64,000 nucleotides of DNA from Alphaproteobacteria bacterium (lineage in GTDB: Bacteria; Pseudomonadota; Alphaproteobacteria; UBA6615): the NCBI GenBank assembly GCA_002727315.1, contig PBWR01000010.1, positions 62,001 to 126,000 on the forward strand, given 5' to 3'. Both the position numbers and the translations under genes were made by a program. This document shows positions 1-8,263 of the stretch, piece by piece. Positions within the stretch are counted from its first letter, which is position 1. The number at the start of each line of letters is the position of its first letter. The notes beneath the pieces are model-generated. The model saw only the letters and a program-made list of their open reading frames with translations. It was not told the DNA's origin and made no database searches.

Positions 1-889
1 CCGGGAAGATGTACTTGCGCAGCCAGGGGTTGGTGGAACCCGGCGGCTCCATGCGCCCGATCGAATGCAGCAGGAAGACCCCGTCATCCTTGAGCAGCTG
101 CTTGGTCTTGCGGAAGAATTCCAGATAGTGGCCGGCGCCCACATGTTCGAACATGCCGACAGACACAATCCGATCATAGAACTCGTGCTCGTCGCGATAG
201 TCCTGCAGCTTGAACTGCACCCGGTCCGCCAGGCCGGCATCGGCCGCGCGCTGCTGGCTGACCTTGTGCTGTTCCTTCGACAGGGTCACACCGGTCACGT
301 TCGCGCCGGCGGTCTTGGCGAGATACAGCCCCATGCCGCCCCAGCCCGATCCGATATCGAGGACCTTCCGGCCCGGTTCGTTGAGCAGAAGCTTGGCGGC
401 GATATGGCGCTTCTTGTCAGCCTGTGCACGCTCCAGATCGTCATGGGAGCCATCGAAATAGGCACACGAATACTGACGGTCCTGGTCAAGGAACATGTCG
501 TACAGATCGTCCGACAGGTCGTAATGATGTGCGACGTTCTTCTGCGCCTTGCCCACCGGGTTGTACTGCTGCAGACGCCGGAACATGCGGCTGACGCTTC
601 CGGTGAAGTTAGATAACCAGTGATCCTCGAAGGTTTCGATGTTGCGGCCGACAAGGTCGAGCAGGTCATAGAGCGTGCCCTCCTCGATGGTCAGGGTACC
701 ATCCATGAAGGCTTCGCCAACGGCCAGGCGCGGGTGCACGAGGAGCCGGCGCTCGGTCGCCCGGTCGTGCAGGCGTATCGTGACATGGGGCGCCTCACCG
801 TTGCCGAAACGGTGCTGCTTGCCGCCTGAATCGATCAGGCCAAAGTCCCCTATATCGATGATTCCGTCGAGAAACCGCGCCAGAAGCAT
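1..889 (-). CDS. cfa: Cyclopropane-fatty-acyl-phospholipid synthase, 3' end cut by the window edge
   Basis: SAM-dependent enzyme that adds a methylene bridge to unsaturated acyl chains of membrane phospholipids. The reverse strand reads from ATG at 889 (GGGGG just upstream) for 296 codons without a stop and leaves the window. Visible are the SAM-binding motif DIGSGWGGMG around residue 177, the family segment HHYDLSDDLYDMFLD around residue 120, and VGMFEHVGAGHY and LHSIGRMEPPGSTNPW further on. E. coli Cfa has about 380 residues, so roughly the last quarter is missing here. It is transcribed away from the ribosomal protein genes. The assignment to the Cfa/CmaS family is firm; the exact substrate is inferred. 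Confidence 0.93.
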   Translation of the reverse strand, partial: MLLARFLDGIIDIGDFGLIDSGGKQHRFGNGEAPHVTIRLHDRATERRLLVHPRLAVGEAFMDGTLTIEEGTLYDLLDLVGRNIETFEDHWLSNFTGSVSRMFRRLQQYNPVGKAQKNVAHHYDLSDDLYDMFLDQDRQYSCAYFDGSHDDLERAQADKKRHIAAKLLLNEPGRKVLDIGSGWGGMGLYLAKTAGANVTGVTLSKEQHKVSQQRAADAGLADRVQFKLQDYRDEHEFYDRIVSVGMFEHVGAGHYLEFFRKTKQLLKDDGVFLLHSIGRMEPPGSTNPWLRKYIFP

Positions 890-973
890 CGCAACCCCCC
901 GTATCAAAAATTCTTACGAAGCTGCCTAAAGGCTAGCAAAACCGGCAAACCGGGGCAAAACACGGAATTGCGT

Positions 974-1744
974 TCAGGTTTTGATCTCTTCACCGGATTC
1001 CGTGTCGCCCGCATCCTCGTCGCTTGCGTCCTCGGTAGCGCTTTCCTCCGCGCTGCTCACTTCGGTTTCGCCTTCCGCGTCTCCGGCCTCGGCCGCTTCG
1101 GTATTCTCGTCCGCCTCCTCGGCGATGCGCTCCGCGACGTCTTCCTCGACCATGCCCTCGACGGCTTCGGCTTCCGCGGCCTTGTCGTCGGCAATCGCGA
1201 GCGCCTCATCGGCCAGCGCAACCGCGGTCTCGGCCGCTTCGGCCTCGTCGGCGATCTGGGTTATCGACTGGCCGTGAGCGCGCTGGCTCTCGGCTTCGTC
1301 CTCGGTGCGTGCGACGTTGATCACCAGTTCGACCGACACCTCGGGGTGGAGCGAAATCCGAATCGGGTGCAGCCCCAGTTCCTTGATCGCACGGTCCAGG
1401 AGCACCTGGCCGCGCCCGACCGTGACACCGGTCTCGGTCACGGAATCGGCGATGTCGCGAGCGCTGACCGAGCCATAGAGCTGGCCGCTGTCACCCGCCT
1501 GGCGGATCAGCACAACATCGAGCGCCTCGATCTTGCCTGCGACAGCCTCGGCTTCTTCACGCCGCTGGAGGTTTTCGGCCTCCAGCTGGGCGCGCTGGGA
1601 TTCAAAATGTGCCCGGTTGCCGTCTGTGGCGCGCAGCGCTTTCTTCTGCGGCAACAGGAAATTGCGGGCATAGCCCGCTTTCACGGTGACCACGTCGCCC
1701 ATTTGACCGAGCTTTTCGATACGTTCGAGAAGAATTACTTCCAT
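974..1744 (-). CDS. rplI: 50S ribosomal protein L9 with long acidic C-terminal tail
   Basis: Large-subunit ribosomal protein that binds 23S rRNA near the L1 stalk. The start is ATG at 1744, preceded by AGGAGG inside the end of the upstream small gene; the protein opens [16 protein letters not shown] and carries the L9 signature region [10 protein letters not shown]. Residues 1 to about 150 cover the usual protein. Residues about 150-256 are a low-complexity tail of Ala, Glu, Asp, Ser and Thr. L9 is normally near 150 residues, so the tail makes it about two thirds longer. It is the last gene of rpsF-rpsR-small membrane protein-rplI. Confidence 0.96.
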   Translation of the reverse strand: MEVILLERIEKLGQMGDVVTVKAGYARNFLLPQKKALRATDGNRAHFESQRAQLEAENLQRREEAEAVAGKIEALDVVLIRQAGDSGQLYGSVSARDIADSVTETGVTVGRGQVLLDRAIKELGLHPIRISLHPEVSVELVINVARTEDEAESQRAHGQSITQIADEAEAAETAVALADEALAIADDKAAEAEAVEGMVEEDVAERIAEEADENTEAAEAGDAEGETEVSSAEESATEDASDEDAGDTESGEEIKT

Positions 1745-1745
1745 G

Positions 1746-1985
1746 TCATGCCTCCTGGTCGGGTCGCACCAGACCGGTGCGCCGACGAAGATCGAGGAAC
1801 TGATCCGCCACACCGATGATCGCTACCAGAACGATCAACGGCACGCCGGTCAGGGTGAGGGGGGCGATCGCGTCCACACCAAACGCAAACGGCACTGCGA
1901 ACAGCAGTGCTGCCAGCGCACAGGCGCTGAGCATCATGGCGTAGGGGCGACCCGAGTTAATCATCACAAAAGACCGGACGGGCAT
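1746..1985 (-). CDS. Small two-helix membrane protein, resembles the C-terminal end of DUF2232 proteins
   Basis: A 79-residue hydrophobic protein between rpsR and rplI. It starts 25 bases after the rpsR stop and ends one base before the rplI start, so it belongs to the operon. Two hydrophobic segments are visible, about residues 15-37 and 40-63, followed by a basic and polar end with [12 protein letters not shown]. From memory, alphaproteobacteria often have a DUF2232 (YybS-like) membrane protein of about 300 residues here, and those proteins end in a similar helix plus DxRRR pattern. This gene would then be a remnant or a very short form. No function can be assigned. The start is uncertain; Met8 is an alternative. 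Confidence 0.6.
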   Translation of the reverse strand: MPVRSFVMINSGRPYAMMLSACALAALLFAVPFAFGVDAIAPLTLTGVPLIVLVAIIGVADQFLDLRRRTGLVRPDQEA

Positions 1986-2010
1986 CGCGGGATGCCCGAA
2001 ATCTCAGTCG

Positions 2011-2274
2011 TTAGTCAACGACGTAGGGCAGCAGTGCAAGGAAACGTGCCCGCTTGATGGCACGTGACAGCTCGCGTTGCTTTTTGGCGGAAACGGCCGT
2101 GATCCGGCTCGGCACGATCTTGCCACGTTCGGAGATGTACCGGGACAACAGCTTTGTGTCCTTGTAGTCGATCCGCGGAGCGTTATCGCCGGAGAACGGG
2201 CAGGTCTTGCGCCGACGGAAGAACGGACGGCGTCCGCCGCCGCCTCCACCACCGCCACGGGGTCCCATAGCCAT
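2011..2274 (-). CDS. rpsR: 30S ribosomal protein S18
   Basis: Small-subunit protein that pairs with S6 on the platform of the 30S subunit. It has 87 residues with a Gly- and Arg-rich start ([23 protein letters not shown]), a CPF motif and the conserved core [19 protein letters not shown] followed by [20 protein letters not shown]. The ATG at 2274 shares one base with the TAA of rpsF (TAATG), and a purine-rich GGGGAGAAGGA precedes it, so translation is probably coupled to S6. The length is normal apart from the eight-glycine run. Confidence 0.97.
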   Translation of the reverse strand: MAMGPRGGGGGGGGRRPFFRRRKTCPFSGDNAPRIDYKDTKLLSRYISERGKIVPSRITAVSAKKQRELSRAIKRARFLALLPYVVD

Positions 2275-2756
2275 TATTCCTTCTCCCCTTCGGTTTCGCT
2301 TTCGGCCGGCGCCTCGCTTGCCGGAGCATCCTCAGTGGGTGCTTCGGCGGCTTCGGCTTCCGGCGCGGCAGCCGCGGTCGGCTTTTTGTCCGCGGGTTCC
2401 GCGTCCTCATCGTCGCGCCGCGAGCCGCGATCCTTGCGGCCCTGCATCATGATTGAGGGCGATTCCTCCAGCTCGTCCACCCTGAGGGTGAGGTAACGCA
2501 GGATATCGTCGTGAATACGCTGCTGGCGCTCCAGTTCGACGACCACATCGGACGGCGCGTCCAAATTCATCATAATGTAGTGGCCCTTCCGGTTCTTCTT
2601 GATCCGGTAGGCCAGATTCCGCAGGCCCCACGATTCGGTGCCCACAACCTTTCCACCACCAGTCTCAACGACACCGGTGAAGGCTTCGACCAGCTGGTCG
2701 ACCTGTGCGCCGGAAATATCCTGACGCGCAATAAATACGTGCTCGTAGAGTGGCAT
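2274..2756 (-). CDS. rpsF: 30S ribosomal protein S6 with acidic tail
   Basis: Small-subunit protein that forms a dimer with S18. The start is ATG at 2756, giving [15 protein letters not shown], the normal S6 N-terminus. The ferredoxin-like core runs to about residue 110 and includes [18 protein letters not shown]. The last 45 or so residues are an Ala/Glu/Pro-rich acidic tail ending ESETEGEKE. Alphaproteobacterial S6 often has an extension. It is the first gene of the ribosomal protein operon and is divergent from fabD. Confidence 0.96.
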   Translation of the reverse strand: MPLYEHVFIARQDISGAQVDQLVEAFTGVVETGGGKVVGTESWGLRNLAYRIKKNRKGHYIMMNLDAPSDVVVELERQQRIHDDILRYLTLRVDELEESPSIMMQGRKDRGSRRDDEDAEPADKKPTAAAAPEAEAAEAPTEDAPASEAPAESETEGEKE

Positions 2757-3012
2757 CTTGTGCGACTCCCTTTGGCTGTTAACTGACCGCCGTCGATCGC
2801 CCCGTTCTCGGGCCGCGACTGCACGGTCATAGCCGGCGTGCGAACTGCTACGCCGGCAAGGAGTTGACGCCGATGTCTCCCGGCGCCGCTTGAGGCGCGG
2901 GAATACACCACAAGCGCCCTGCCGGTGCAAGGACTTCATGGCATCCGCCTTGCGGCTCAACGGTGGCGGCGATATGACTGTCGTGAACCGCATCCGAGGG
3001 GATTTTCAGGAC

Positions 3013-3954
3013 ATGAGCCGAGCATTTGTCTTTCCCGGACAGGGAAGCCAGGAAGTGGGCATGGGGCGCGAACTCTCGGAGGCCTTCGAAGCCGCCCGCT
3101 TTGTTTTCGAGGAGGTCGACGACGCGCTCGAAAAACGCTTGAGCCGGATCATCTTCGAAGGCCCGCAGGAAGAATTGACGCTGACCGAAAATGCGCAGCC
3201 GGCCCTGATGGCCATGAGCATGGCGGTCGTGCGTGTTTTGCAGGACGAAGGCGGCACGAGCGTTTCCGACGCGGCGTCGTTTGTGGCCGGCCACAGCCTC
3301 GGGGAATACTCCGCCCTTGCGGCGGCCGGTGCATTGTCACTGGCCGACACGGCGCGGTTGTTGCAAACCCGCGGAGAAGCCATGCAGGCGGCGGTGCCGG
3401 TCGGGGCGGGGGCGATGGCGGCCATCCTCGGGCCCTCGCTGGAGGAGGTCGAGGCGATCGCCGCCGACGCCGCCGACGATCAGGTGTGTGATGTGGCGAA
3501 CGACAATTCCGAAGGCCAGGTCGTAGTCAGCGGCAATACCGAGGCCGTCGAACGCGCGGTCGAGATCGGCAAGGAGCGAGGCGCACGCCGGGCCGTGCTT
3601 CTGCCGGTCAGCGCGCCGTTTCATTGTTCGCTGCTGGAGCCGGCTGCCGATGTCATGACATACGCTCTGGCCAGCGCGGAAATCTCGGCGCCCAACCCGC
3701 CGGTCGTCGCCAACGTGACCGCAACACCGGTCAGCTACCCGGACGACATTCGCAGCCTCCTCATTGAACAGGTCACCAGCCGTGTGCGCTGGCGCGAATG
3801 TGTGCTGGCGATGCGTGATGCCGGTGTCGAGGAACTTTGTGAACTGGGTGCCGGCAAGGTGCTGACGGGCCTGAACCGGCGTATCGATCGTGAACTGTCG
3901 GGGCGGGCCATCGGTGCGCCATCCGATATCGAAGAATTTCTGGGTTCGCTTTAA
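3013..3954 (+). CDS. fabD: Malonyl-CoA:ACP transacylase
   Basis: Moves malonyl groups from CoA to acyl carrier protein, the entry step of type II fatty acid elongation in the cytoplasm. The start ATG at 3013 gives MSRAFVFPGQGSQ, the standard FabD N-terminus; an upstream in-frame ATG at 2890 would add 41 atypical residues. The nucleophile Ser95 lies in GHSLGEYS and His204 in SAPFHCSLLEP. Its 313 residues are normal. fabG starts 9 bases downstream, so the two are co-transcribed. Confidence 0.97.
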   Translation: MSRAFVFPGQGSQEVGMGRELSEAFEAARFVFEEVDDALEKRLSRIIFEGPQEELTLTENAQPALMAMSMAVVRVLQDEGGTSVSDAASFVAGHSLGEYSALAAAGALSLADTARLLQTRGEAMQAAVPVGAGAMAAILGPSLEEVEAIAADAADDQVCDVANDNSEGQVVVSGNTEAVERAVEIGKERGARRAVLLPVSAPFHCSLLEPAADVMTYALASAEISAPNPPVVANVTATPVSYPDDIRSLLIEQVTSRVRWRECVLAMRDAGVEELCELGAGKVLTGLNRRIDRELSGRAIGAPSDIEEFLGSL

Positions 3955-3963
3955 GGGGACGAC

Positions 3964-4701
3964 ATGTTTGATCTCAAGGATAAGACCGCACTGGTGACCG
4001 GCGCCACCGGCGGGATCGGTGATGCGATTGCGCGTACGTTGCATGCCCAGGGGGCACAGGTCGTGATCAGCGGCACGCGCGCGGAACGCCTGGAGGCGCT
4101 GGCGGCGGATCTCGGGGAGAACTGCCACATCGCGGCGGCGGATCTGTCCGATCCGGCGGCGCCCGATGCGCTGGTTGCGGCGGTCGCCGAAGCTGCTGGC
4201 GGCGTGGACATTCTGGTCAACAATGCCGGGCTGACCCGCGACAATCTGACGATGCGTATGAAGGACGAGGAATGGCAGCAGGTGCTGGACGTGAACCTGT
4301 CCGCCGCCTTCCGGCTGAGCCGGGCATGCCTGCGTGCCATGATGAAGGCCCGCTGGGGGCGGATCATGACGATCACCTCGGTTGTCGGGGCCACCGGAAA
4401 CCCCGGCCAGGCGAACTACGCCGCATCCAAGGCCGGCCTGACGGGGATGACGAAGGCGCTCGCGCAGGAGGTCGCCAGCCGCGGTATCGCCGTCAATTGC
4501 ATCGCGCCGGGCTTCATAGAGACGCCCATGACCGATGCGCTGTCGGATGATCAGAAGGCTTCGCTGCTGGAGCGCATTCCCTCGGGCCGACTTGGAACAC
4601 CCGACGATGTTGCCGCCTGTACGGCGTTCCTCGCGAGCGACGAAGCCGCCTACGTCACCGGACAGACGGTGCATGTAAACGGCGGTATGGCGATGCTCTG
4701 A
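3964..4701 (+). CDS. fabG: 3-oxoacyl-ACP reductase
   Basis: NADPH-dependent reductase that turns beta-ketoacyl-ACP into beta-hydroxyacyl-ACP. It is a classical SDR of 245 residues with the cofactor motif TGATGGIG at 12-19, NNAG near 86-89 and the catalytic set Ser139, Tyr152, Lys156 in NYAASK. AAGGGGACGAC precedes the ATG. It sits in the fabD-fabG-acpP-fabF order, which separates it from the unrelated SDRs at 8264-9804. Confidence 0.96.
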   Translation: MFDLKDKTALVTGATGGIGDAIARTLHAQGAQVVISGTRAERLEALAADLGENCHIAAADLSDPAAPDALVAAVAEAAGGVDILVNNAGLTRDNLTMRMKDEEWQQVLDVNLSAAFRLSRACLRAMMKARWGRIMTITSVVGATGNPGQANYAASKAGLTGMTKALAQEVASRGIAVNCIAPGFIETPMTDALSDDQKASLLERIPSGRLGTPDDVAACTAFLASDEAAYVTGQTVHVNGGMAML

Positions 4702-4935
4702 TCCGTGCCTCTGTCCGCTCCTGTGGGCCATATGCTTGACGTTGCGGACGAAGGCCGTTAAACGCCGCCACTGCACAGCGATTGCATGGCGACCTATGGT
4801 CTGAGGCAGAGCGCTGTGATAGGGATGAACGGTTGGTTTTTGGGAGCAAACCGCCCCCGAATCGTCTTAAATCATTCACTTGTGAAAGGGTCCGAAACCG
4901 GGCCGCAAAACTTTAGGAACCGAGGGCAGGCAGAC
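4702..4935 (+). other. Intergenic region upstream of acpP
   Basis: 234 bases with no convincing gene. An open frame from 4786 only extends acpP upstream with residues that do not resemble the family. A TTGACG at 4736-4741 could be a -35 element, but the best -10 at normal spacing (TAAACG at 4759) is poor. A separate acpP promoter is expected in this position because acpP transcripts are usually abundant; the sequence alone does not fix it. Confidence 0.3.
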
Positions 4936-5172
4936 ATGAGCGATATCGCTGAGCGCGTGCAAAAAATTGTTGTCGAACACCTGGGCGTCGACGAGAGTAA
5001 AGTTTCCGAGGGCGCGAGCTTTATCGACGACCTTGGCGCAGACAGTCTCGACACTGTCGAACTCGTTATGGCGTTCGAAGAAGAGTTCGGCTGTGAAATC
5101 CCCGACGATGCCGCTGAGAAAATTCTCACGGTCTGCGACGCGGTCAAGTTTCTCTCCGAAGCGGCTGACTAA
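4936..5172 (+). CDS. acpP: Acyl carrier protein
   Basis: Carries growing acyl chains on a 4'-phosphopantetheine arm. The start ATG at 4936 gives [20 protein letters not shown] and a 78-residue acidic protein, the normal size. The attachment serine is Ser37 in the [16 protein letters not shown] motif. Its codon use is less GC-rich than its neighbours (for example AAAAAATTGTTGTC near the start), as is common for small, highly expressed proteins. fabF follows after 70 bases. Confidence 0.98.
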   Translation: MSDIAERVQKIVVEHLGVDESKVSEGASFIDDLGADSLDTVELVMAFEEEFGCEIPDDAAEKILTVCDAVKFLSEAAD

Positions 5173-5242
5173 TTTTGCTGCTGACCGCATTGCGGTTCAA
5201 CAGTGATTCCTCGGTAACCGAGCAAGAGCGCATCGGAAGATC

Positions 5243-6502
5243 ATGAGACGTGTCGTCGTCACCGGTATGGGCCTGGTCACACCGCTTGGTGTTGGGCTGG
5301 ACCACAACTGGAATCGCCTGACGAATGGCGAGTCCGGCGTATCGGGTATCCAGGCATTTGACGTGTCCGACTTGCCGGCGAAGATCGCCGGGCATGTCCC
5401 GCGTGGCGAGGGGTCGGGCGGCTCGTTCAACCCCGACGAATATGTATCCGCCAAGGAACAGCGCCGGATCGACGACTTCATTATCTATGGTGTCGCGGCG
5501 GCCTGCGACGCGGTTGAGGATTCGGGCTGGAAGCCCGAGGCCGAGAAGGACCGCGAGCGCACGGGGGTGATGATCGGCTCCGGCATTGGCGGCCTGCAGA
5601 CGATTTACGAAGGCTCGACGCTTCTGAATGAATCCGGCCCGCGAAAAGTCGGGCCGTTCTTCATTCCGTCGGCCCTGATCAACCTGGCGTCGGGTCAGCT
5701 TTCGATCAAGTACGGCTTCAAGGGGCCGAACCACGCGGTGGTCACGGCCTGCTCGACCGGTGCACATGCGCTTGGTGACGCGGCCCGGCTGATCATGTGG
5801 GACGACGCTGATGTGATGGTCGCCGGCGGTGCGGAGGCGGCGATTTGCCGGATCGGTATCGCGGGATTTGCGGCGTGCCGGGCCCTGTCGACGGGTTACA
5901 ACGAGACACCCGAACAGGCCTCGCGGCCCTATGACAAGGGACGCGACGGGTTTGTGATGGGTGAAGGCGCCGGTGTGGTTGTGCTCGAGGAGTACGAGCA
6001 CGCCAAGGCCCGCGGCGCGAAGATTTACGCCGAGGTGGTCGGTTATGGCCTTTCGGGCGACGCCCACCACATCACCGCACCCGCCGAAGACGGCAGTGGC
6101 GGATATCGTTCGATGCAGGCGGCCCTGAAGCGGGCCAACCTGAACGCGGACGACATCGACTATGTCAACGCCCACGGAACCTCGACACCGCTGGGCGACG
6201 AGATCGAGCTGGGCGCGGTCAAGCGCCTGTTCGGTGATCACGCCTACGAATTGTCGATGTCATCGACCAAGGCTGCGATCGGGCATCTGCTCGGTGCGGC
6301 CGGCGCGGTCGAGGCGATCTATTCGATCATGGCAATCAACAATGATGTCGTGCCGCCGACGATCAATCTCGACGATCCGTCGGACGCCTGCGATATCGAT
6401 CTCGTGCCTCATGAGGCCAAGGAACGGCCGGTGCGCCGCGCGCTGAGCAACTCCTTCGGGTTCGGCGGCACCAACGCCAGTCTCATCTTCGCCGAAGTGT
6501 GA
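5243..6502 (+). CDS. fabF: 3-oxoacyl-ACP synthase II
   Basis: Condensing enzyme that extends acyl-ACP with malonyl-ACP. The 419-residue protein has the thiolase fold with nucleophile Cys170 in TACSTGAHALGDA, His311 in NAHGTSTPLGD and His348 in GHLLGAAGAVEA, plus Lys343. The N-terminus MRRVVVTGMGLVTPLG and the C-terminal NSFGFGGTNASL are typical of FabF and unlike FabH, which lacks the second His in this form. GGAAGATC precedes ATG. It is followed directly by mltG. Confidence 0.97.
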   Translation: MRRVVVTGMGLVTPLGVGLDHNWNRLTNGESGVSGIQAFDVSDLPAKIAGHVPRGEGSGGSFNPDEYVSAKEQRRIDDFIIYGVAAACDAVEDSGWKPEAEKDRERTGVMIGSGIGGLQTIYEGSTLLNESGPRKVGPFFIPSALINLASGQLSIKYGFKGPNHAVVTACSTGAHALGDAARLIMWDDADVMVAGGAEAAICRIGIAGFAACRALSTGYNETPEQASRPYDKGRDGFVMGEGAGVVVLEEYEHAKARGAKIYAEVVGYGLSGDAHHITAPAEDGSGGYRSMQAALKRANLNADDIDYVNAHGTSTPLGDEIELGAVKRLFGDHAYELSMSSTKAAIGHLLGAAGAVEAIYSIMAINNDVVPPTINLDDPSDACDIDLVPHEAKERPVRRALSNSFGFGGTNASLIFAEV

Positions 6503-6541
6503 CCCGGGCGACTCTTCCGGGGCGTCTATCATGCCCTGGTG

Positions 6542-7612
6542 ATGAACCAAGATCCGCAGACAGATATCGAACCCACGACACCGGATGAGTCCGGCCCTCC
6601 GCCGCGTCGCCGGCGTGCGGGATGGTTCGTATCGATCCTGATCTTTGTGCTGATCGCCGGCGCCACGCTGGTCGGCGGCGGCATGGTCATGCTGCATCGC
6701 GCCTATACCGATCCCGGCCCACTGGCCGCGGACACACGGGTGATCATTCCGCGCGGGGCATCGGGCCGAATGATCGGCGGGGCACTTGCCGAGACCGGTG
6801 TGGTGGCTGATCCGCGCCTGTTCGCGCTGGCAGTGCGCGTGTTTGCACCCGAGCAGCCGTTGCGCGCGGGCGAGTACGCATTTCCGGCCCGAATCAGCCT
6901 GCGTGATGCGGTTGCGAAACTGCAGTCCGGAGAAATGGTGTTGCGCCGCCTGACCATCGCCGAAGGACTGACGACCCGCGAGATCCTGGCCCAGATTTCC
7001 GCGGTCGATGGATTGTCAGGGGATGTGCCGGAGCCCGGCGATATTGCCGAAGGTGCCCTTTTGCCGGAGACCTACCACTACAGTTGGGGCGACGACCGGG
7101 GCGGGCTGGTGCAGCGCATGGTCGAGGCGCGCGATGAGGCTCTTGCCCAGCTCTGGCCTGCGCGCAAGGCCGGCCTGCCGATCGCCAGTCCGCAGGATGC
7201 TGTCGTGCTGGCATCGATCGTCGAGCGGGAAACCGGGCTTTCCGAAGAGCGGGCCCGGGTCGCAGCGGTGTTTATCAATCGGCTGAACCGCGGTATGCGC
7301 CTGCAGTCGGATCCAACCGTGGCCTACGGGATCGCCGAACCGGGCGGTGCGCTGGATCGACCGCTGACCCGTGCCGATCTCAAGGTGGATCATCCCTACA
7401 ATACCTATGTTCATGCCGGGCTTCCGCCCGGGCCGATCGCAAATCCGGGACTGGCCAGCATCGAGGCCGTGCTCAATCCCTCAGAGACGTCCGATCTGTA
7501 TTTCGTCGCCGATGGCACCGGCGGGCATGCCTTTGCGCGCACCCTGGCGGAGCACAATCGAAATGTTGCGCGCTGGCGACGTATTCAGCGTGAATTGCGC
7601 CGGTCGAAGTAA
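6542..7612 (+). CDS. mltG: Endolytic murein transglycosylase
   Basis: Inner-membrane lytic transglycosylase that cuts nascent glycan strands and limits their length. One transmembrane helix lies at about residues 28-52 after a proline- and arginine-rich cytoplasmic start; the YceG/MltG domain follows. The catalytic glutamate should be in VLASIVERETG near residue 229, and the SDPTVAYG and YNTYVHAGLPPGPIANPG motifs of the family are present. The start is ATG 6542; a GTG at 6539 directly before it is in frame. Linkage fabF-mltG is common in alphaproteobacteria. Confidence 0.94.
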   Translation: MNQDPQTDIEPTTPDESGPPPRRRRAGWFVSILIFVLIAGATLVGGGMVMLHRAYTDPGPLAADTRVIIPRGASGRMIGGALAETGVVADPRLFALAVRVFAPEQPLRAGEYAFPARISLRDAVAKLQSGEMVLRRLTIAEGLTTREILAQISAVDGLSGDVPEPGDIAEGALLPETYHYSWGDDRGGLVQRMVEARDEALAQLWPARKAGLPIASPQDAVVLASIVERETGLSEERARVAAVFINRLNRGMRLQSDPTVAYGIAEPGGALDRPLTRADLKVDHPYNTYVHAGLPPGPIANPGLASIEAVLNPSETSDLYFVADGTGGHAFARTLAEHNRNVARWRRIQRELRRSK

Positions 7613-7716
7613 GGTTCGCGCGCAAATGTCGCGGCGAATCCGGCTGTCCGGACCGTCCGCAATACCTAGATAATGGTGAGCGATTTCTTTTTTTCCGACG
7701 CGAGGAATGGACCGGT

Positions 7717-8231
7717 ATGTTCGCACGACATCTCTGCTTGTCGGCGGCTCTGGCGCTATTTGTGCTGCTGCCGGCCACCTTGTCGGCCCATCAACTGAAC
7801 CATGGCCATGGCGCGGCCGGTATCGAGGCGCAGAACGCCTGGTCACGCGCGACTGCGCCGTCCGCGCGGGCCGGCGCGGTGTTCTTGGAGCTGGTAAACC
7901 ATGGCGAGTCTGCGGACCTGCTCACTAGTGCCAGCTCCGACTTGGCCGAGCAAGTGCAGCTGCACACCCATCTGATGGACAATGGCATCATGCGGATGCG
8001 CCGGGTTAAGGCCTTCGAGATCGCCCCGGTTCCCCGAGCGTGCTCCAGCCTGGCGGACATCACATTATGCTGATCGGGTTGAAACGACAGCTGGTCGAGG
8101 GTGAAACCGTTCCTGTGACCCTGACTTTCCGTGATGCCGCCAAAATCGAGGTACAGGCCAAGGTGGGATCCGCTGCCGTGCGTGCGCCCGCCGGCGGCCA
8201 TGGAGGACATCGACACCGCCATGGCAGTTGA
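7717..8231 (+). pseudogene. PCu(A)C-family periplasmic copper chaperone, frameshifted
   Basis: Proteins of this family deliver Cu(I) to the Cu(A) site of cytochrome oxidase in the periplasm. Frame 1 from ATG 7717 encodes a signal peptide (cut expected near residue 24), a His-rich start and the first half of the domain with HTHLMDNGIMRMR. It then goes out of frame and ends within LADITLC. A second frame from about 8025 continues the same domain with VLQPGGHHIMLIGLK and a His-rich tail. One missing base restores a single protein of normal length; the C-run at 8024-8027 is the likeliest place. A real mutation or a sequencing error are both possible. Confidence 0.82.
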
Positions 8232-8234
8232 TGG

Positions 8235-8255
8235 CCGGGCGCGAGTTACGCCCGG
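8235..8255. terminator. Stem-loop between convergent genes
   Basis: CCGGGCG, a 7-base loop and CGCCCGG form a perfect 7-bp stem just after the stop of the copper chaperone gene (8229-8231) and 9 bases beyond the end of the minus-strand SDR. There is no T-run on either side, so it would be a weak or Rho-assisted terminator at best. Confidence 0.4.
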
Positions 8256-8263
8256 TCGCGACG

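Noticed and set aside
968-1819. 283-residue plus-strand open frame over rplI
   Set aside because: It is a complement of the repetitive acidic L9 tail; its Phe/Leu/Gly-rich composition is a by-product of that tail.
3337-4776. 479-residue minus-strand open frame
   Set aside because: It is antisense to fabD and fabG, is His/Arg/Gly-rich without family motifs, and the plus-strand genes have complete active sites.
8023-8042. Programmed ribosomal frameshift in the copper chaperone
   Set aside because: There is no slippery heptamer with a downstream fold and the family is not known for it; a missing base in a C-run is simpler.
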